64,000 nt of DNA from Pseudomonadota bacterium (GTDB taxonomy: Bacteria > Desulfobacterota > Desulfovibrionia > Desulfovibrionales > Desulfovibrionaceae), in assembly GCA_023460395.1 (NCBI GenBank), contig JAEWQB010000014.1, forward strand, positions 124,001 to 188,000, in the 5' to 3' direction. Below, piece after piece: positions 17,328-25,291 of this stretch. Made by a program: the position numbers and the translations under genes. How positions within the stretch are numbered: position 1 is the first letter of the stretch; each line of letters opens with the position of its first letter. Below the pieces are notes generated by a model. It saw only the letters and a program-made list of their open reading frames with translations, was not told where the DNA came from and searched no databases.

Positions 17328-17858
17328 TTATCTGGTTATTTTCAGGTTTTGCAGGACGGCGAGACGCGGGTCTGCGGAGTCGTCCTTACAATCACACTGT
17401 TCCTTGTTCCTGTCAGCGCCGCAGATGGGGCACAGGCCCTTGCAATCTTCTTTGCACAGCGGCTTCACGGGAAGCGAGATAAGGAATTCTTCCCACAAAA
17501 GGGCGGCAACCTCAATCTCCATTCCCTGACCGTCCGCAGCGGCGCGGATGGTGGCTTCCTGCCCCGGCTCGCGCAGCTCCTCGTGGGTGGAAAACAGTTC
17601 GGAGAACCGTTGGTCCACAGTGACAAGCGATTCCTCAGCGCATCGGTCGCACGGTATGGCAATGCCACCCGTGAGATGACCGTGCACGAGGCACCCGTCT
17701 TCCTGAGGAGTGATGTGCAAAGTGGCGGAAAGCGCACTCTGTACGCGGTAGGGCAAACGAAATTCCCCGATAGGTTCCAACCAGATGGCTTGTTCAGCCA
17801 CTGTGATGTCGCCGCCTTCTGCGGGAATGTCTTTTAATGGTATCCAAATTTGTGTCAT
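17328..17858 (-). CDS. YceD (DUF177) family protein
   Basis: 176 aa. YceD proteins are nearly always encoded next to rpmF, as here; in plants and E. coli they are linked to 23S rRNA accumulation. An internal IPCDRCAEE and a C-terminal cluster (CKEDCKGLCPICG, EQCDC) could bind zinc, and KGLCPICG is the family signature. ATG 17858 has AAGGA about 12 nt upstream and a TTGACA/TAGAAA promoter just beyond, so this gene heads the rpmF-plsX-fabH operon. Confidence 0.9.
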   Translation of the reverse strand: MTQIWIPLKDIPAEGGDITVAEQAIWLEPIGEFRLPYRVQSALSATLHITPQEDGCLVHGHLTGGIAIPCDRCAEESLVTVDQRFSELFSTHEELREPGQEATIRAAADGQGMEIEVAALLWEEFLISLPVKPLCKEDCKGLCPICGADRNKEQCDCKDDSADPRLAVLQNLKITR

Positions 17859-17883
17859 AGTATGCTATCCTTGCGGAAGGCGA

Positions 17884-17913
17884 TTTCTACATGCCACCCG
17901 CTCTTTTTGTCAA
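17884..17913 (-). promoter_or_regulatory. Promoter of the yceD-rpmF-plsX-fabH operon
   Basis: Minus strand -35 TTGACA (17908-17913), 18-nt spacer, -10 TAGAAA (17884-17889), ending about 25 nt before the start codon. Divergent from the rpmB promoter. Confidence 0.7.
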
Positions 17914-17934
17914 GGAAAGGGTTTCAGAAAAGGG

Positions 17935-17961
17935 TTGCCATTTTAGCTTCAAAGGTATAAT
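17935..17961 (+). promoter_or_regulatory. Promoter of rpmB
   Basis: Consensus -10 TATAAT at 17956-17961. Upstream TTGCCA (17935-17940) leaves only a 15-nt spacer, so the -35 may instead be GGGTTG with 18 nt. The leader to the rpmB ATG is about 105 nt. Confidence 0.6.
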
Positions 17962-18072
17962 ACTCCCCTCTCTTTGCAGGGACGCCCTTTGTAGCCGTGC
18001 TGCTCCATGGATTTACGGGCCACCTGTGATGACTGAATATTCAGATGTTTTCATCATATACGGAGGATCGCC

Positions 18073-18282
18073 ATGTCCAAAGAATGCGCAATTTGCGGTA
18101 AGAAGCCCCAGACGGGCAATCAGGTTTCCCACTCCAATATCAAGACTAAGCGTCGTTTTATGCCCAACCTTCAGTCGGTACGGCATCAGCTTGCCACCGG
18201 TGAAGTGAAGCGCATTAGCGTATGCACCCGTTGCATCCGCTCCGGTGCTGTAGTCAAGCCCGTCATTGCCAAGAAAGCCTAA
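18073..18282 (+). CDS. rpmB: 50S ribosomal protein L28
   Basis: 69 aa, basic. Starts MSKECAICGKKPQTGNQVSH and ends CTRCIRSGAVVKP, keeping the CxxC...CxxC zinc form of L28. GGAGGA precedes the ATG by about 8 nt. Monocistronic, with its own promoter and a strong terminator; divergent from the yceD-rpmF operon. Confidence 0.97.
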   Translation: MSKECAICGKKPQTGNQVSHSNIKTKRRFMPNLQSVRHQLATGEVKRISVCTRCIRSGAVVKPVIAKKA

Positions 18283-18310
18283 CGCTTAGGCGATCCTGAC
18301 ACGATGAAAA

Positions 18311-18337
18311 AGGCCCCGGTTTGTCCGGGGCTTTTTT
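18311..18337 (+). terminator. Terminator of rpmB
   Basis: Arms GCCCCGG (18313-18319) and CCGGGGC (18325-18331) with a 5-nt loop, followed by TTTTTT at 18332-18337. Confidence 0.9.
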
Positions 18338-18570
18338 GTACCCCGTGTTCGGTGCGGTATCTCCCGGAGCGGAATGTGTATCCTATAATAAGGGCGGTTT
18401 CGTTGCGGACAAGGGGCGTGATGTTTTTCCGTCTTCCATTCTTTTGCGCGGAACCACGGGCTTGCGTTCTATGACAGAATGATTACCAATGACCGAGCAA
18501 AAAGCGCCCGCTGGTACCGGCAGGTCGATTAGGAGTTAGAAGGGCGCACAACCCCAACGCGGGACGGACA

Positions 18571-19182
18571 ATGTTTTCCAGATTGTTTCTGCTGTTCACC
18601 CTTGTGCCCTTTCTGGATCTCTACCTGCTGGTGCAGGTGGGGTCTGCTATTGGCGTTATGCCCACAATCCTGCTGGTTGTGCTTACCGGCGTCGCCGGGG
18701 CGTGGCTCGCCCGCATGGCTGGTTTTGCCACCATGCTGCGGGTGCAGCAAAGCCTGCACATGGGACGCCTGCCTGCGAACGAGATGGTCGAAGGCGCGCT
18801 CATTCTTCTCGCGGGAGTTTTGCTGGTGGCACCCGGTTTGATTACGGACTGTGTGGGGCTTATTCTTTTGATTCCGCCAGTGCGGCATCTGGCGGCAAAG
18901 TGGCTGCGCGGACGGCTTGAAGCGTCTGTGCGGGTGCAGGGGGCTGCCACGGGCACAGGGACCGGGGCTGGCTTTACCTACTACACATGGCACTCTTCCG
19001 GGCGAGCTTCGGACGCGCAGGGCAGAGACGACATCTATTCCGGTTCTATCCGGGGTGGGCGAAGCGGTCATGATACGGACGCGCTGGCTCCCCGGCAGGC
19101 CGTAGTCATAGACTGTGAGCCGGTCGAAGACGATTCGGAAGACTCCGCCAGTTCCCCGGAAAATCCTAAGACGTCTCGGTAA
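18571..19182 (+). CDS. FxsA family membrane protein
   Basis: 203 aa. Residues about 1-115 match FxsA: FLLFTLVPFLDLYLLVQVGS, then helices with LVVLTGVAGAWLARMAG, and LLVAPGLITDCVGLILLIPP, giving three to four membrane segments. E. coli FxsA influences phage T7 exclusion by F plasmids; a general function is unknown. The C-terminal 80 residues are hydrophilic, rich in Gly/Ser/Asp, and longer than usual, ending in an acidic PVEDDSEDSASSPEN tail. ATG 18571 has GGACGG about 5 nt upstream. No co-directional partner follows. Confidence 0.85.
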   Translation: MFSRLFLLFTLVPFLDLYLLVQVGSAIGVMPTILLVVLTGVAGAWLARMAGFATMLRVQQSLHMGRLPANEMVEGALILLAGVLLVAPGLITDCVGLILLIPPVRHLAAKWLRGRLEASVRVQGAATGTGTGAGFTYYTWHSSGRASDAQGRDDIYSGSIRGGRSGHDTDALAPRQAVVIDCEPVEDDSEDSASSPENPKTSR

Positions 19183-19281
19183 CACAGGCACACCGGAATT
19201 TCTGAACATTGTTACGGCAGGCGGTATTCCGCAACTTCCGGGGACTCTCACGCCGCTTTTTTTCACAGAGGGTGGAGCGCT

Positions 19282-19343
19282 GCCAGTGTTGTCAGTTTGC
19301 CAGTTCTGTCGGTTTTGGGCGTTTTGGCGGTTCTTCCGGTGCG
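19282..19343. repeat. Degenerate 9-10 nt repeat downstream of the fxsA-type gene
   Basis: Successive units such as GCCAGTGTT, GTCAGTTT, GCCAGTTCT, GTCGGTTTTG and GGCGTTTTG fill the space between two convergent genes. Units drift in length (8-10 nt) and sequence. Similar in kind to the arrays at 5518 and 33712. Confidence 0.5.
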
Positions 19344-19355
19344 TGGTGGATCAGG

Positions 19356-20981
19356 CTAAATATGCTCCGCCCCCTGCGGGGATACCGGAATGGCGGTGTG
19401 TTGCTGGTGCACGTCATATACTGCGTCCAACAGCTCCTGCCGTGAATAGGGCTTACCTAACACGCCCTGCATGCCGTTCGCCCCTTTCCCCAATGTCGTA
19501 TCCCGCGCGAATGCGGTCAGCGCGATAATCGGCGTCTGAGCCGCTGTATTGCCGCTTTCCCCGGCGCGTAACCGGGCTGTGATTTCGATACCGTTAGGGC
19601 CGGGTAACTGAATGTCCATGAGGATGATGTCGAAGTCCTGCTCACGGAGAATCGCCAGCGCTTCCGGCCCGTCCTGCGCCAGCGTTACACGGTGCCCGTC
19701 CAGTTCCAGCAAGCCTTTCCCAGCCGTTCGGCTGACGAGATCGTCTTCTACCATAAGAATATTGAGCGGGCGGAGAGGCAGGATGGAAGGACGAGGGGCT
19801 TCCCTTTCGTTCGCGGTTTCAAACGGGAGCTGAATGAAAAAAACGCTTCCTTGTCCTTCCGTGCTTTCCACCCAGATATGTCCCCCCATCTTGTGCGCGA
19901 GGTTCTGGGAAATGGATAAGCCCAGCCCGGCACCGCCGAATTCTTTGGTAAGAAAATCTTCAGCAATGGTGAAACTTTTGAAAATATGTTTGAGCGCGCA
20001 CGGCGAAATGCCTATGCCCGTGTCGCACACAGTGAAAAGCAAGTTGATAAACCGGCTCATCCGCTTGGGAGGCGAGGCGTGCGGCGCGATAGTCAGCGAT
20101 ACCTCTCCCGTGCGCGTGTAGCGCACGGCGTTTCCCAGTACATTTGTTATGATTTGCTTTACCCCGCCGGGGTCGCAGAAAAGTTCATCGGGGATATGAG
20201 GCGAAATGGAATGCGTGAAGGTGAGGCCTTTGGCTCGTGTCTGCGTGTCCACGGCTTCCAGAATGGGATGCAGCATTTCCCGCAGGCGCACGGCACTGCG
20301 TATGGGCTTTAGCGTATCTGTTTCAATGTAGGACAACTCCAGCAGAGCGGAAACAAGCGAACCCAGCCGGGCGGAAGACTGAGTGAGAAACGACAACAGC
20401 TCTTGTTGTTCCTCACTGAGCTGCCCCCCCTCCAGCAGTTGCACCATGCCCTGTATGCCGTTAAGCGGGGTGCGCAGTTCGTGGCTGATATTTGCCAAAA
20501 AACGGCTTTTTGCCTGACTGGCGGCTTCCGCTGCCTCTTTGGCCTGAGTTAGCTCGATGGTTCTGCGGCGCACCTCTTCCTCAAGGACTCTGTTCTGGTT
20601 GTAGAGGATGAGGTGGGTGCGCACACGGGCCAGCACTGTGGGGGGACTGAACGGCTTGGTGATAACGTCCACCGCACCTAACGCGAACCCTTTTTCCTCG
20701 TCTGCGGCGCTGTCGAGCGCGGTAACGAAGATAACGGGCACATTTTTGGTTTCAGGTAATTCTTTCAACTGCTGGCAGACCTCGTACCCGTCCTCACCGG
20801 GCATGACAACATCCAGCAAGATAAGGTCCGGCGGAGTTATGCGGGCAAGTTCCAGCGCGTCTTCGCCGTTCATTGCCACGCTTACTGCGTAGTCCGGTTG
20901 CAGAATGGCATGCAGCATTTCAATATTGGCTGCGGAGTCGTCCACGATTAGTATGCGGTACGTATGCGAGGATTGTTTCAT
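19356..20981 (-). CDS. Hybrid histidine kinase, REC-HisKA-HATPase-REC
   Basis: 541 aa soluble kinase. Receiver 1 (about 9-125: Asp57 in LLDVVMPG, Lys109), coiled linker, HisKA with His167 in SHELRTPLNG, HATPase (about 270-385: GNAVRYT, DTGIGI, FGGAGLGLSI), receiver 2 (about 405-525: LMDIQLPGP). No transmembrane or sensor domain, so input must come through receiver 1, probably from the kinase/Hpt protein of the same operon. Its ATG overlaps the TGA of the upstream HD-GYP gene by 4 nt. Third gene of a three-gene operon. Confidence 0.93.
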   Translation of the reverse strand: MKQSSHTYRILIVDDSAANIEMLHAILQPDYAVSVAMNGEDALELARITPPDLILLDVVMPGEDGYEVCQQLKELPETKNVPVIFVTALDSAADEEKGFALGAVDVITKPFSPPTVLARVRTHLILYNQNRVLEEEVRRRTIELTQAKEAAEAASQAKSRFLANISHELRTPLNGIQGMVQLLEGGQLSEEQQELLSFLTQSSARLGSLVSALLELSYIETDTLKPIRSAVRLREMLHPILEAVDTQTRAKGLTFTHSISPHIPDELFCDPGGVKQIITNVLGNAVRYTRTGEVSLTIAPHASPPKRMSRFINLLFTVCDTGIGISPCALKHIFKSFTIAEDFLTKEFGGAGLGLSISQNLAHKMGGHIWVESTEGQGSVFFIQLPFETANEREAPRPSILPLRPLNILMVEDDLVSRTAGKGLLELDGHRVTLAQDGPEALAILREQDFDIILMDIQLPGPNGIEITARLRAGESGNTAAQTPIIALTAFARDTTLGKGANGMQGVLGKPYSRQELLDAVYDVHQQHTAIPVSPQGAEHI

Positions 20982-22087
20982 CTGCCATGCTCACTGGGGC
21001 TGCTTTCGAGCAGACATTGCCGCTCTTCTTCAAAATCGGCGTGAAGTAACGCCACGGCCCGAAAATCCCGTTCCAGTTTATAAAAGGCGTTCACGATGGC
21101 GGGGTCAAAGTGGGTTCCCGCTTCGTGGCAAATGATATCCACCGCCTGATGATGCGCAATCGGGTCTTTATAAACCCGCTTGCTGATAAGTGCGTCATAC
21201 ACGTCCGCGACAGCCATAATACGTCCCGATACAGGAATATCGTGCCCTGACAGGCCGTTAGGATAGCCTGTTCCGTCCCACCACTCGTGGTGCGAGTGGG
21301 CTATTTCGCGTGCCACTCGCAAAAAAGAGGTGCCGGAGGGCAGCATGGCTTCCGCGCGCTGTAGTGTGTCGTGCCCATACACAGTATGCAGCCGCATGAT
21401 AGCGAATTCCTCCTGCGTGAGCGTTCCGGGCTTGAGGAGAATGTGGTCGGGGATGCCTATTTTGCCGATGTCGTGCAGCGGTGTGGAAAGGAAAAGCATG
21501 TCTATGGGAGTGCGGGCAAAATACTCACGGTAATCAGGAAATCCCTGAATGTGTTCCGCCAGCATTTTCACAAATAGCTGTGTGCGGCGGATATGCCCGC
21601 CCAGTTCGTTGTCGCGCATTTCCGCAAGGCAGGCCATGCTGAAGATGGTAATGGACTGTGTTAGCTCTATTTCCCGCGTGCGTTCTTCGACAAGGTGTTC
21701 CAGATGTTCTTGATGGTGCCTGAGTTTTAAATGATGGCGAATCCGGGCCTTGATAATGGGAGGGGTGAGAGGTTTGGTTATGTAGTCCGCTGCGCCCAGC
21801 TCCAGCCCTTTGGCTTCGTCCTTGGAGGCGGTGAGCGTGGTAAGGAAAAGGACGGGAATATCCGCCGTGCGCTCATTTTTTTTCAACTGGCTGCATACTT
21901 CATATCCGCTGATGCCCTCCATAACGATATCCAGCAGAATGATATCCGGTCGGGGGAGCGCCTCAGCGAGGAGGAGTGCTTCCGTGCCGGTGGTGGCTAC
22001 GCTGATCGCATAGTCGTCTTGCAGCATGTCCCGAAGGATGTGCAGCTCTGTCGGCGTGTCATCCACGATGAGAATACGTTCCCTCAT
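20978..22087 (-). CDS. Response regulator with HD-GYP domain (RpfG type)
   Basis: 369 aa. Receiver at 1-122 (DD 9-10, Asp53 in LLDIVMEG, Lys105) then HD-GYP domain about 145-350 with HD at 205-206 (LHDIGK), further His ligands (HSHHEWWDG) and the GYP at 274-276 (GTGYPNGLSG). HD-GYP enzymes degrade cyclic di-GMP, so phosphorylation likely tunes c-di-GMP. All catalytic residues are present. AAGGAG lies about 10 nt before ATG 22087. It is 7 nt after the membrane hybrid kinase and overlaps the next kinase by 4 nt. Confidence 0.95.
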   Translation of the reverse strand: MRERILIVDDTPTELHILRDMLQDDYAISVATTGTEALLLAEALPRPDIILLDIVMEGISGYEVCSQLKKNERTADIPVLFLTTLTASKDEAKGLELGAADYITKPLTPPIIKARIRHHLKLRHHQEHLEHLVEERTREIELTQSITIFSMACLAEMRDNELGGHIRRTQLFVKMLAEHIQGFPDYREYFARTPIDMLFLSTPLHDIGKIGIPDHILLKPGTLTQEEFAIMRLHTVYGHDTLQRAEAMLPSGTSFLRVAREIAHSHHEWWDGTGYPNGLSGHDIPVSGRIMAVADVYDALISKRVYKDPIAHHQAVDIICHEAGTHFDPAIVNAFYKLERDFRAVALLHADFEEERQCLLESSPSEHGR

Positions 22088-22094
22088 GGGTATC

Positions 22095-25000
22095 TCACTC
22101 CTTCTCCGCTTCCAGTATGGTCATGATGTGAGCAAGACGGGAGGCGGCGGTTTTAAAGGCAAAACCCGACAGAGCGCGGTTGATCTGCTGGGTCTGCTCC
22201 GGGGCGTAACTTGCGAGGGTGGGGGAAAGTTCCTCCAGAAGGGTAAGGCTTTGCATGTCCTGAATGCGAATCAGGGATTCTAGGCGTCGCAGATTGGCGA
22301 GCAAGGCCGGTTTGGAGAGCGGTGCGGATTTCGGAGCCTGCTCCGGCGTGGAAACCGCTTCGTCTGTATTGATGTCGGTCATGCCAGCGTTCTCTTTGCC
22401 GGACCCGGCTGCGGAGTCCGTTCCCCGCGCAGCTTGCTGGTCCGTGGCGTCGGAGGCGGCTGAACTGGGTGCCGTGCTGTGGCTCGTTTGGTCTGTGTGG
22501 TCCGGGTGCCCCGTGTGATTCGGCGCGGAGGTAGCCTGCGCGGCGGAGGCATCGCCCGGCAGCGGCTCTGTCTGGGGGGGAGAGGCTAACGCAGGCATCA
22601 GTTCCGTAATGGCACCGATGGTTTCACGCATGGCGGTTCGTAACGCATGGAGTTGGGAGTCCGTGACCTCATGGCCTTCGCGTATGCTGTCGCTGATGAC
22701 TGAAACAGCGTCATGCACGGTTATGGCGCCGATATTGCCGGACACGCCTTTTAGCGTGTGCGCCAGACGAAACGCCGTGTCGTGCTTATCATGCTTGAGG
22801 CAGTGGCGGATGCGCTCGGATATCGTCGCATACTCATCGGCAAAATCGTTAAGAAGCCGACTGTAGAGACGCTTGTTCCCCCGAACTCGCCACAGACCGT
22901 CTTCCACATGAATGCGTTCGGAACTGGGAAGTGGCTGGTCGGAAATTGTGTTTACGACGGGAAGAGAAATGTGGTGGGGAGTCCAGCCGCCATTTGGGAT
23001 CCACTTGCCGAGCACCCGGAACAGTTCTTCCGGTTCCACGGGCTTATTTAAATGGTCGTTCATGCCGGTTTGTAGACTGATTTCGCGATCCGTGGTCAGT
23101 GCATGGGCTGTCATGGCAATAATGGGGACACCCTGTAGACGGGGTGTGGCGCGTATCTGCCGGGTGGCTTCCAGCCCGTCCATTTCCGGCATTTGAATAT
23201 CCATGAGAATTGCTTGAAATTCTTGGGTCTGCGCAAGCATGACGGCTTCCGTGCCATTTCGTGCCAACACGGCGTGCAGACCGGATTTTTCTAATAATTC
23301 AAGTGCAACTTGCTGATTAAATTCATTATCTTCTGCCAGAAGAATGCGTGCTCCCATAATATGGGGAGGCACCGGGTATGCGATAGGCAGTATCCGCTCA
23401 CTGAGGGACGGCGCAACGATATGCAGGGTTTTGAGCACGGTGTTGAATAAAGCGGAACTGCTTACGGGCTTAAGAAGCAGGGCGTCTATTTGCTCTGTGC
23501 GTATGCGGCGGAGCACTTCGTTGCGTCCATAGGCGGTGACGATAACGAAGCGGGGCAATGTGTGTAGAGAGGAAAGCTCCCGGATGGCGTGGATAAGCTG
23601 CACGCCGTTCATGGCGGGCATTTGCCAGTCCACCAGCGCCATATCATAGGGCGGGGTGGCTTTGCGGACCATGCGGATAGCTTCTGAAGCGCAGGATGCC
23701 GTGTCGGTTTGCAAACCGAAGGAACGCAGGGTTTCGGCAAATGAATGCCGCGCGATAGCGTTGTCATCCACCACCAGCACACGGTGTTTTTTATGAGGAA
23801 GGGGAGGTTCAGGCAAAAGGACTTCTTGTATTTGGGCCAGAGGAAATGTGAGTGTGAAAGAAAACTCACTTCCCTCATTCGGAGTGCTTGTGCAGGTTAG
23901 CGTCCCCCCCAGCAAGGTGACGAGTTTGTGCGAAATGCTCAGGCCCAGACCGGTTCCGCCGTGTTCCCGTGTGGTGGAACCGTCCGCCTGAGTGAAAGGA
24001 GAGAAAAGGTGCGTCATATGCTCTTCCGCGATACCTATGCCTGTATCATGAACGGAAAAATGCAGGGTTACGCTGTCTTTGGTCTGGCTCACCATGCTGA
24101 CAGAGAGGACCACTTCCCCCTCATCCGTAAATTTGATGGCGTTGTTGGTCAGGTTGATGAGTACCTGCCCTAGCCGCAGGGAGTCGCCATGCAATCCCAC
24201 AGGAACAGCCGGATCTAATGCGAGCAGAAGCTCCAGTTGCTTGTCTTCCGCAGCAAGGCTGACAATGTTCAGCACTCCGTCCAGCAAGGTGGAAAGCGAA
24301 AACGGGTGTGGGGCGATATCCAGTTTGCCCGCTTCAATTTTTGAAAAGTCCAGAATATCGTTGATGATGCCGAGCAGAGTATTGGCGGAGAGTCTGATTT
24401 TTGTGACGTAGTCTTGCTGCATGGGGGTCAGGGGCGTGCGCAATGCAAGGTGACACATGCCAATGATAGCGTTCATGGGCGTGCGTATTTCATGACTCAT
24501 GCGCGCCAGAAATTCACTTTTGGATTTGCTCCCCTGTTCGGCTAGTTGCTGGGCCTGTTTCAGATCGCGCTCGTGGCGCACCCGTTCGCTGATATCGCGG
24601 GTGATGCCCCGCATGCCAATGAAGTGGTCTTTTCCATCTATAATCGCGCTGCCTGTGGAATGAAGCCAGATAGTGTGCCCAAGTTTATGTGTTTCCGAGT
24701 GTTCCCAGTGAAAATAGCCTGCCGCACGCGGAAATGGACTGCTTCCGTCTTTCACGGCCCGGAGCAGCGGAGTGAGGTCGAAAGGGATTTCGCCCATGAT
24801 CTCCGTGCGGCTGAATCCCAATATCGCAAAGATACGCGGGTTGACGTATGAGACGTGCCCCTCCGCATCGGTTTCCCATATAATATCCCACGTATTATCC
24901 ACGATTTGTTTAAACCGTTCGCGCTCTTGCTCAATGGTTTTAAGATGCTGCGAGTGCTGGGCCAGCCGCCAGCCATGCGCAAGTGACCCCACGGCGACAA

Positions 25001-25127
25001 GAGTCAGAAGACAGATAGCCGCGCCGGAGCGGTAGCCGAAAGCCACGACAGCTATCGTGGCAACCGGAAGAAAGACCTTAAGGGCTTCCGTGAGCACGTG
25101 CGCTTTACTGATGGGCTGCATGACCAT
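22095..25127 (-). CDS. Membrane hybrid histidine kinase with PAS, two REC and Hpt domains
   Basis: 1010 aa. Two membrane segments (about 18-31 and 36-53), PAS/PAC (about 70-190), HisKA with His212 (MSHEIRTPMNA), HATPase (about 265-375), receiver 1 (about 449-570, VDWQMP, LLKP), receiver 2 (about 592-715, LMDIQMPEMDG), Hpt (about 745-850, His in AHTLKGVSGNIGA). Then a low-complexity linker (about 855-935) holding 9-nt repeats, and a helical domain (about 940-1010). Head of a phosphorelay operon with a REC-HD-GYP and a REC-HK-REC. ATG 25127 and 25121 are both possible; neither has a strong ribosome site. Confidence 0.92.
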   Translation of the reverse strand: MVMQPISKAHVLTEALKVFLPVATIAVVAFGYRSGAAICLLTLVAVGSLAHGWRLAQHSQHLKTIEQERERFKQIVDNTWDIIWETDAEGHVSYVNPRIFAILGFSRTEIMGEIPFDLTPLLRAVKDGSSPFPRAAGYFHWEHSETHKLGHTIWLHSTGSAIIDGKDHFIGMRGITRDISERVRHERDLKQAQQLAEQGSKSKSEFLARMSHEIRTPMNAIIGMCHLALRTPLTPMQQDYVTKIRLSANTLLGIINDILDFSKIEAGKLDIAPHPFSLSTLLDGVLNIVSLAAEDKQLELLLALDPAVPVGLHGDSLRLGQVLINLTNNAIKFTDEGEVVLSVSMVSQTKDSVTLHFSVHDTGIGIAEEHMTHLFSPFTQADGSTTREHGGTGLGLSISHKLVTLLGGTLTCTSTPNEGSEFSFTLTFPLAQIQEVLLPEPPLPHKKHRVLVVDDNAIARHSFAETLRSFGLQTDTASCASEAIRMVRKATPPYDMALVDWQMPAMNGVQLIHAIRELSSLHTLPRFVIVTAYGRNEVLRRIRTEQIDALLLKPVSSSALFNTVLKTLHIVAPSLSERILPIAYPVPPHIMGARILLAEDNEFNQQVALELLEKSGLHAVLARNGTEAVMLAQTQEFQAILMDIQMPEMDGLEATRQIRATPRLQGVPIIAMTAHALTTDREISLQTGMNDHLNKPVEPEELFRVLGKWIPNGGWTPHHISLPVVNTISDQPLPSSERIHVEDGLWRVRGNKRLYSRLLNDFADEYATISERIRHCLKHDKHDTAFRLAHTLKGVSGNIGAITVHDAVSVISDSIREGHEVTDSQLHALRTAMRETIGAITELMPALASPPQTEPLPGDASAAQATSAPNHTGHPDHTDQTSHSTAPSSAASDATDQQAARGTDSAAGSGKENAGMTDINTDEAVSTPEQAPKSAPLSKPALLANLRRLESLIRIQDMQSLTLLEELSPTLASYAPEQTQQINRALSGFAFKTAASRLAHIMTILEAEKE
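22476..22520. repeat. In-frame 9-nt repeats inside the hybrid-kinase linker
   Basis: Units GCTGTGGCT, CGTTTGGTC, TGTGTGGTC, CGGGTGCCC, CGTGTGATT on the plus strand encode, on the minus strand, a three-residue periodic NHTGHPDHTDQTSHS. Frame-preserving expansion in a disordered linker. Confidence 0.6.
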
Positions 25128-25291
25128 ATTTCCGTTATAGGATAATTTTTATTGTCGGACATGCACCATACGAAGCCAGCGGGAATGCGGCAATGGTATT
25201 TTGCCGTTTGTGTGGCGGAGGGGGAAAGTTATAACTACCGGAGATGATGCGCGGCGCGGGCCGGGCGGCCCCCATATGAGGGAAGCGAGGG

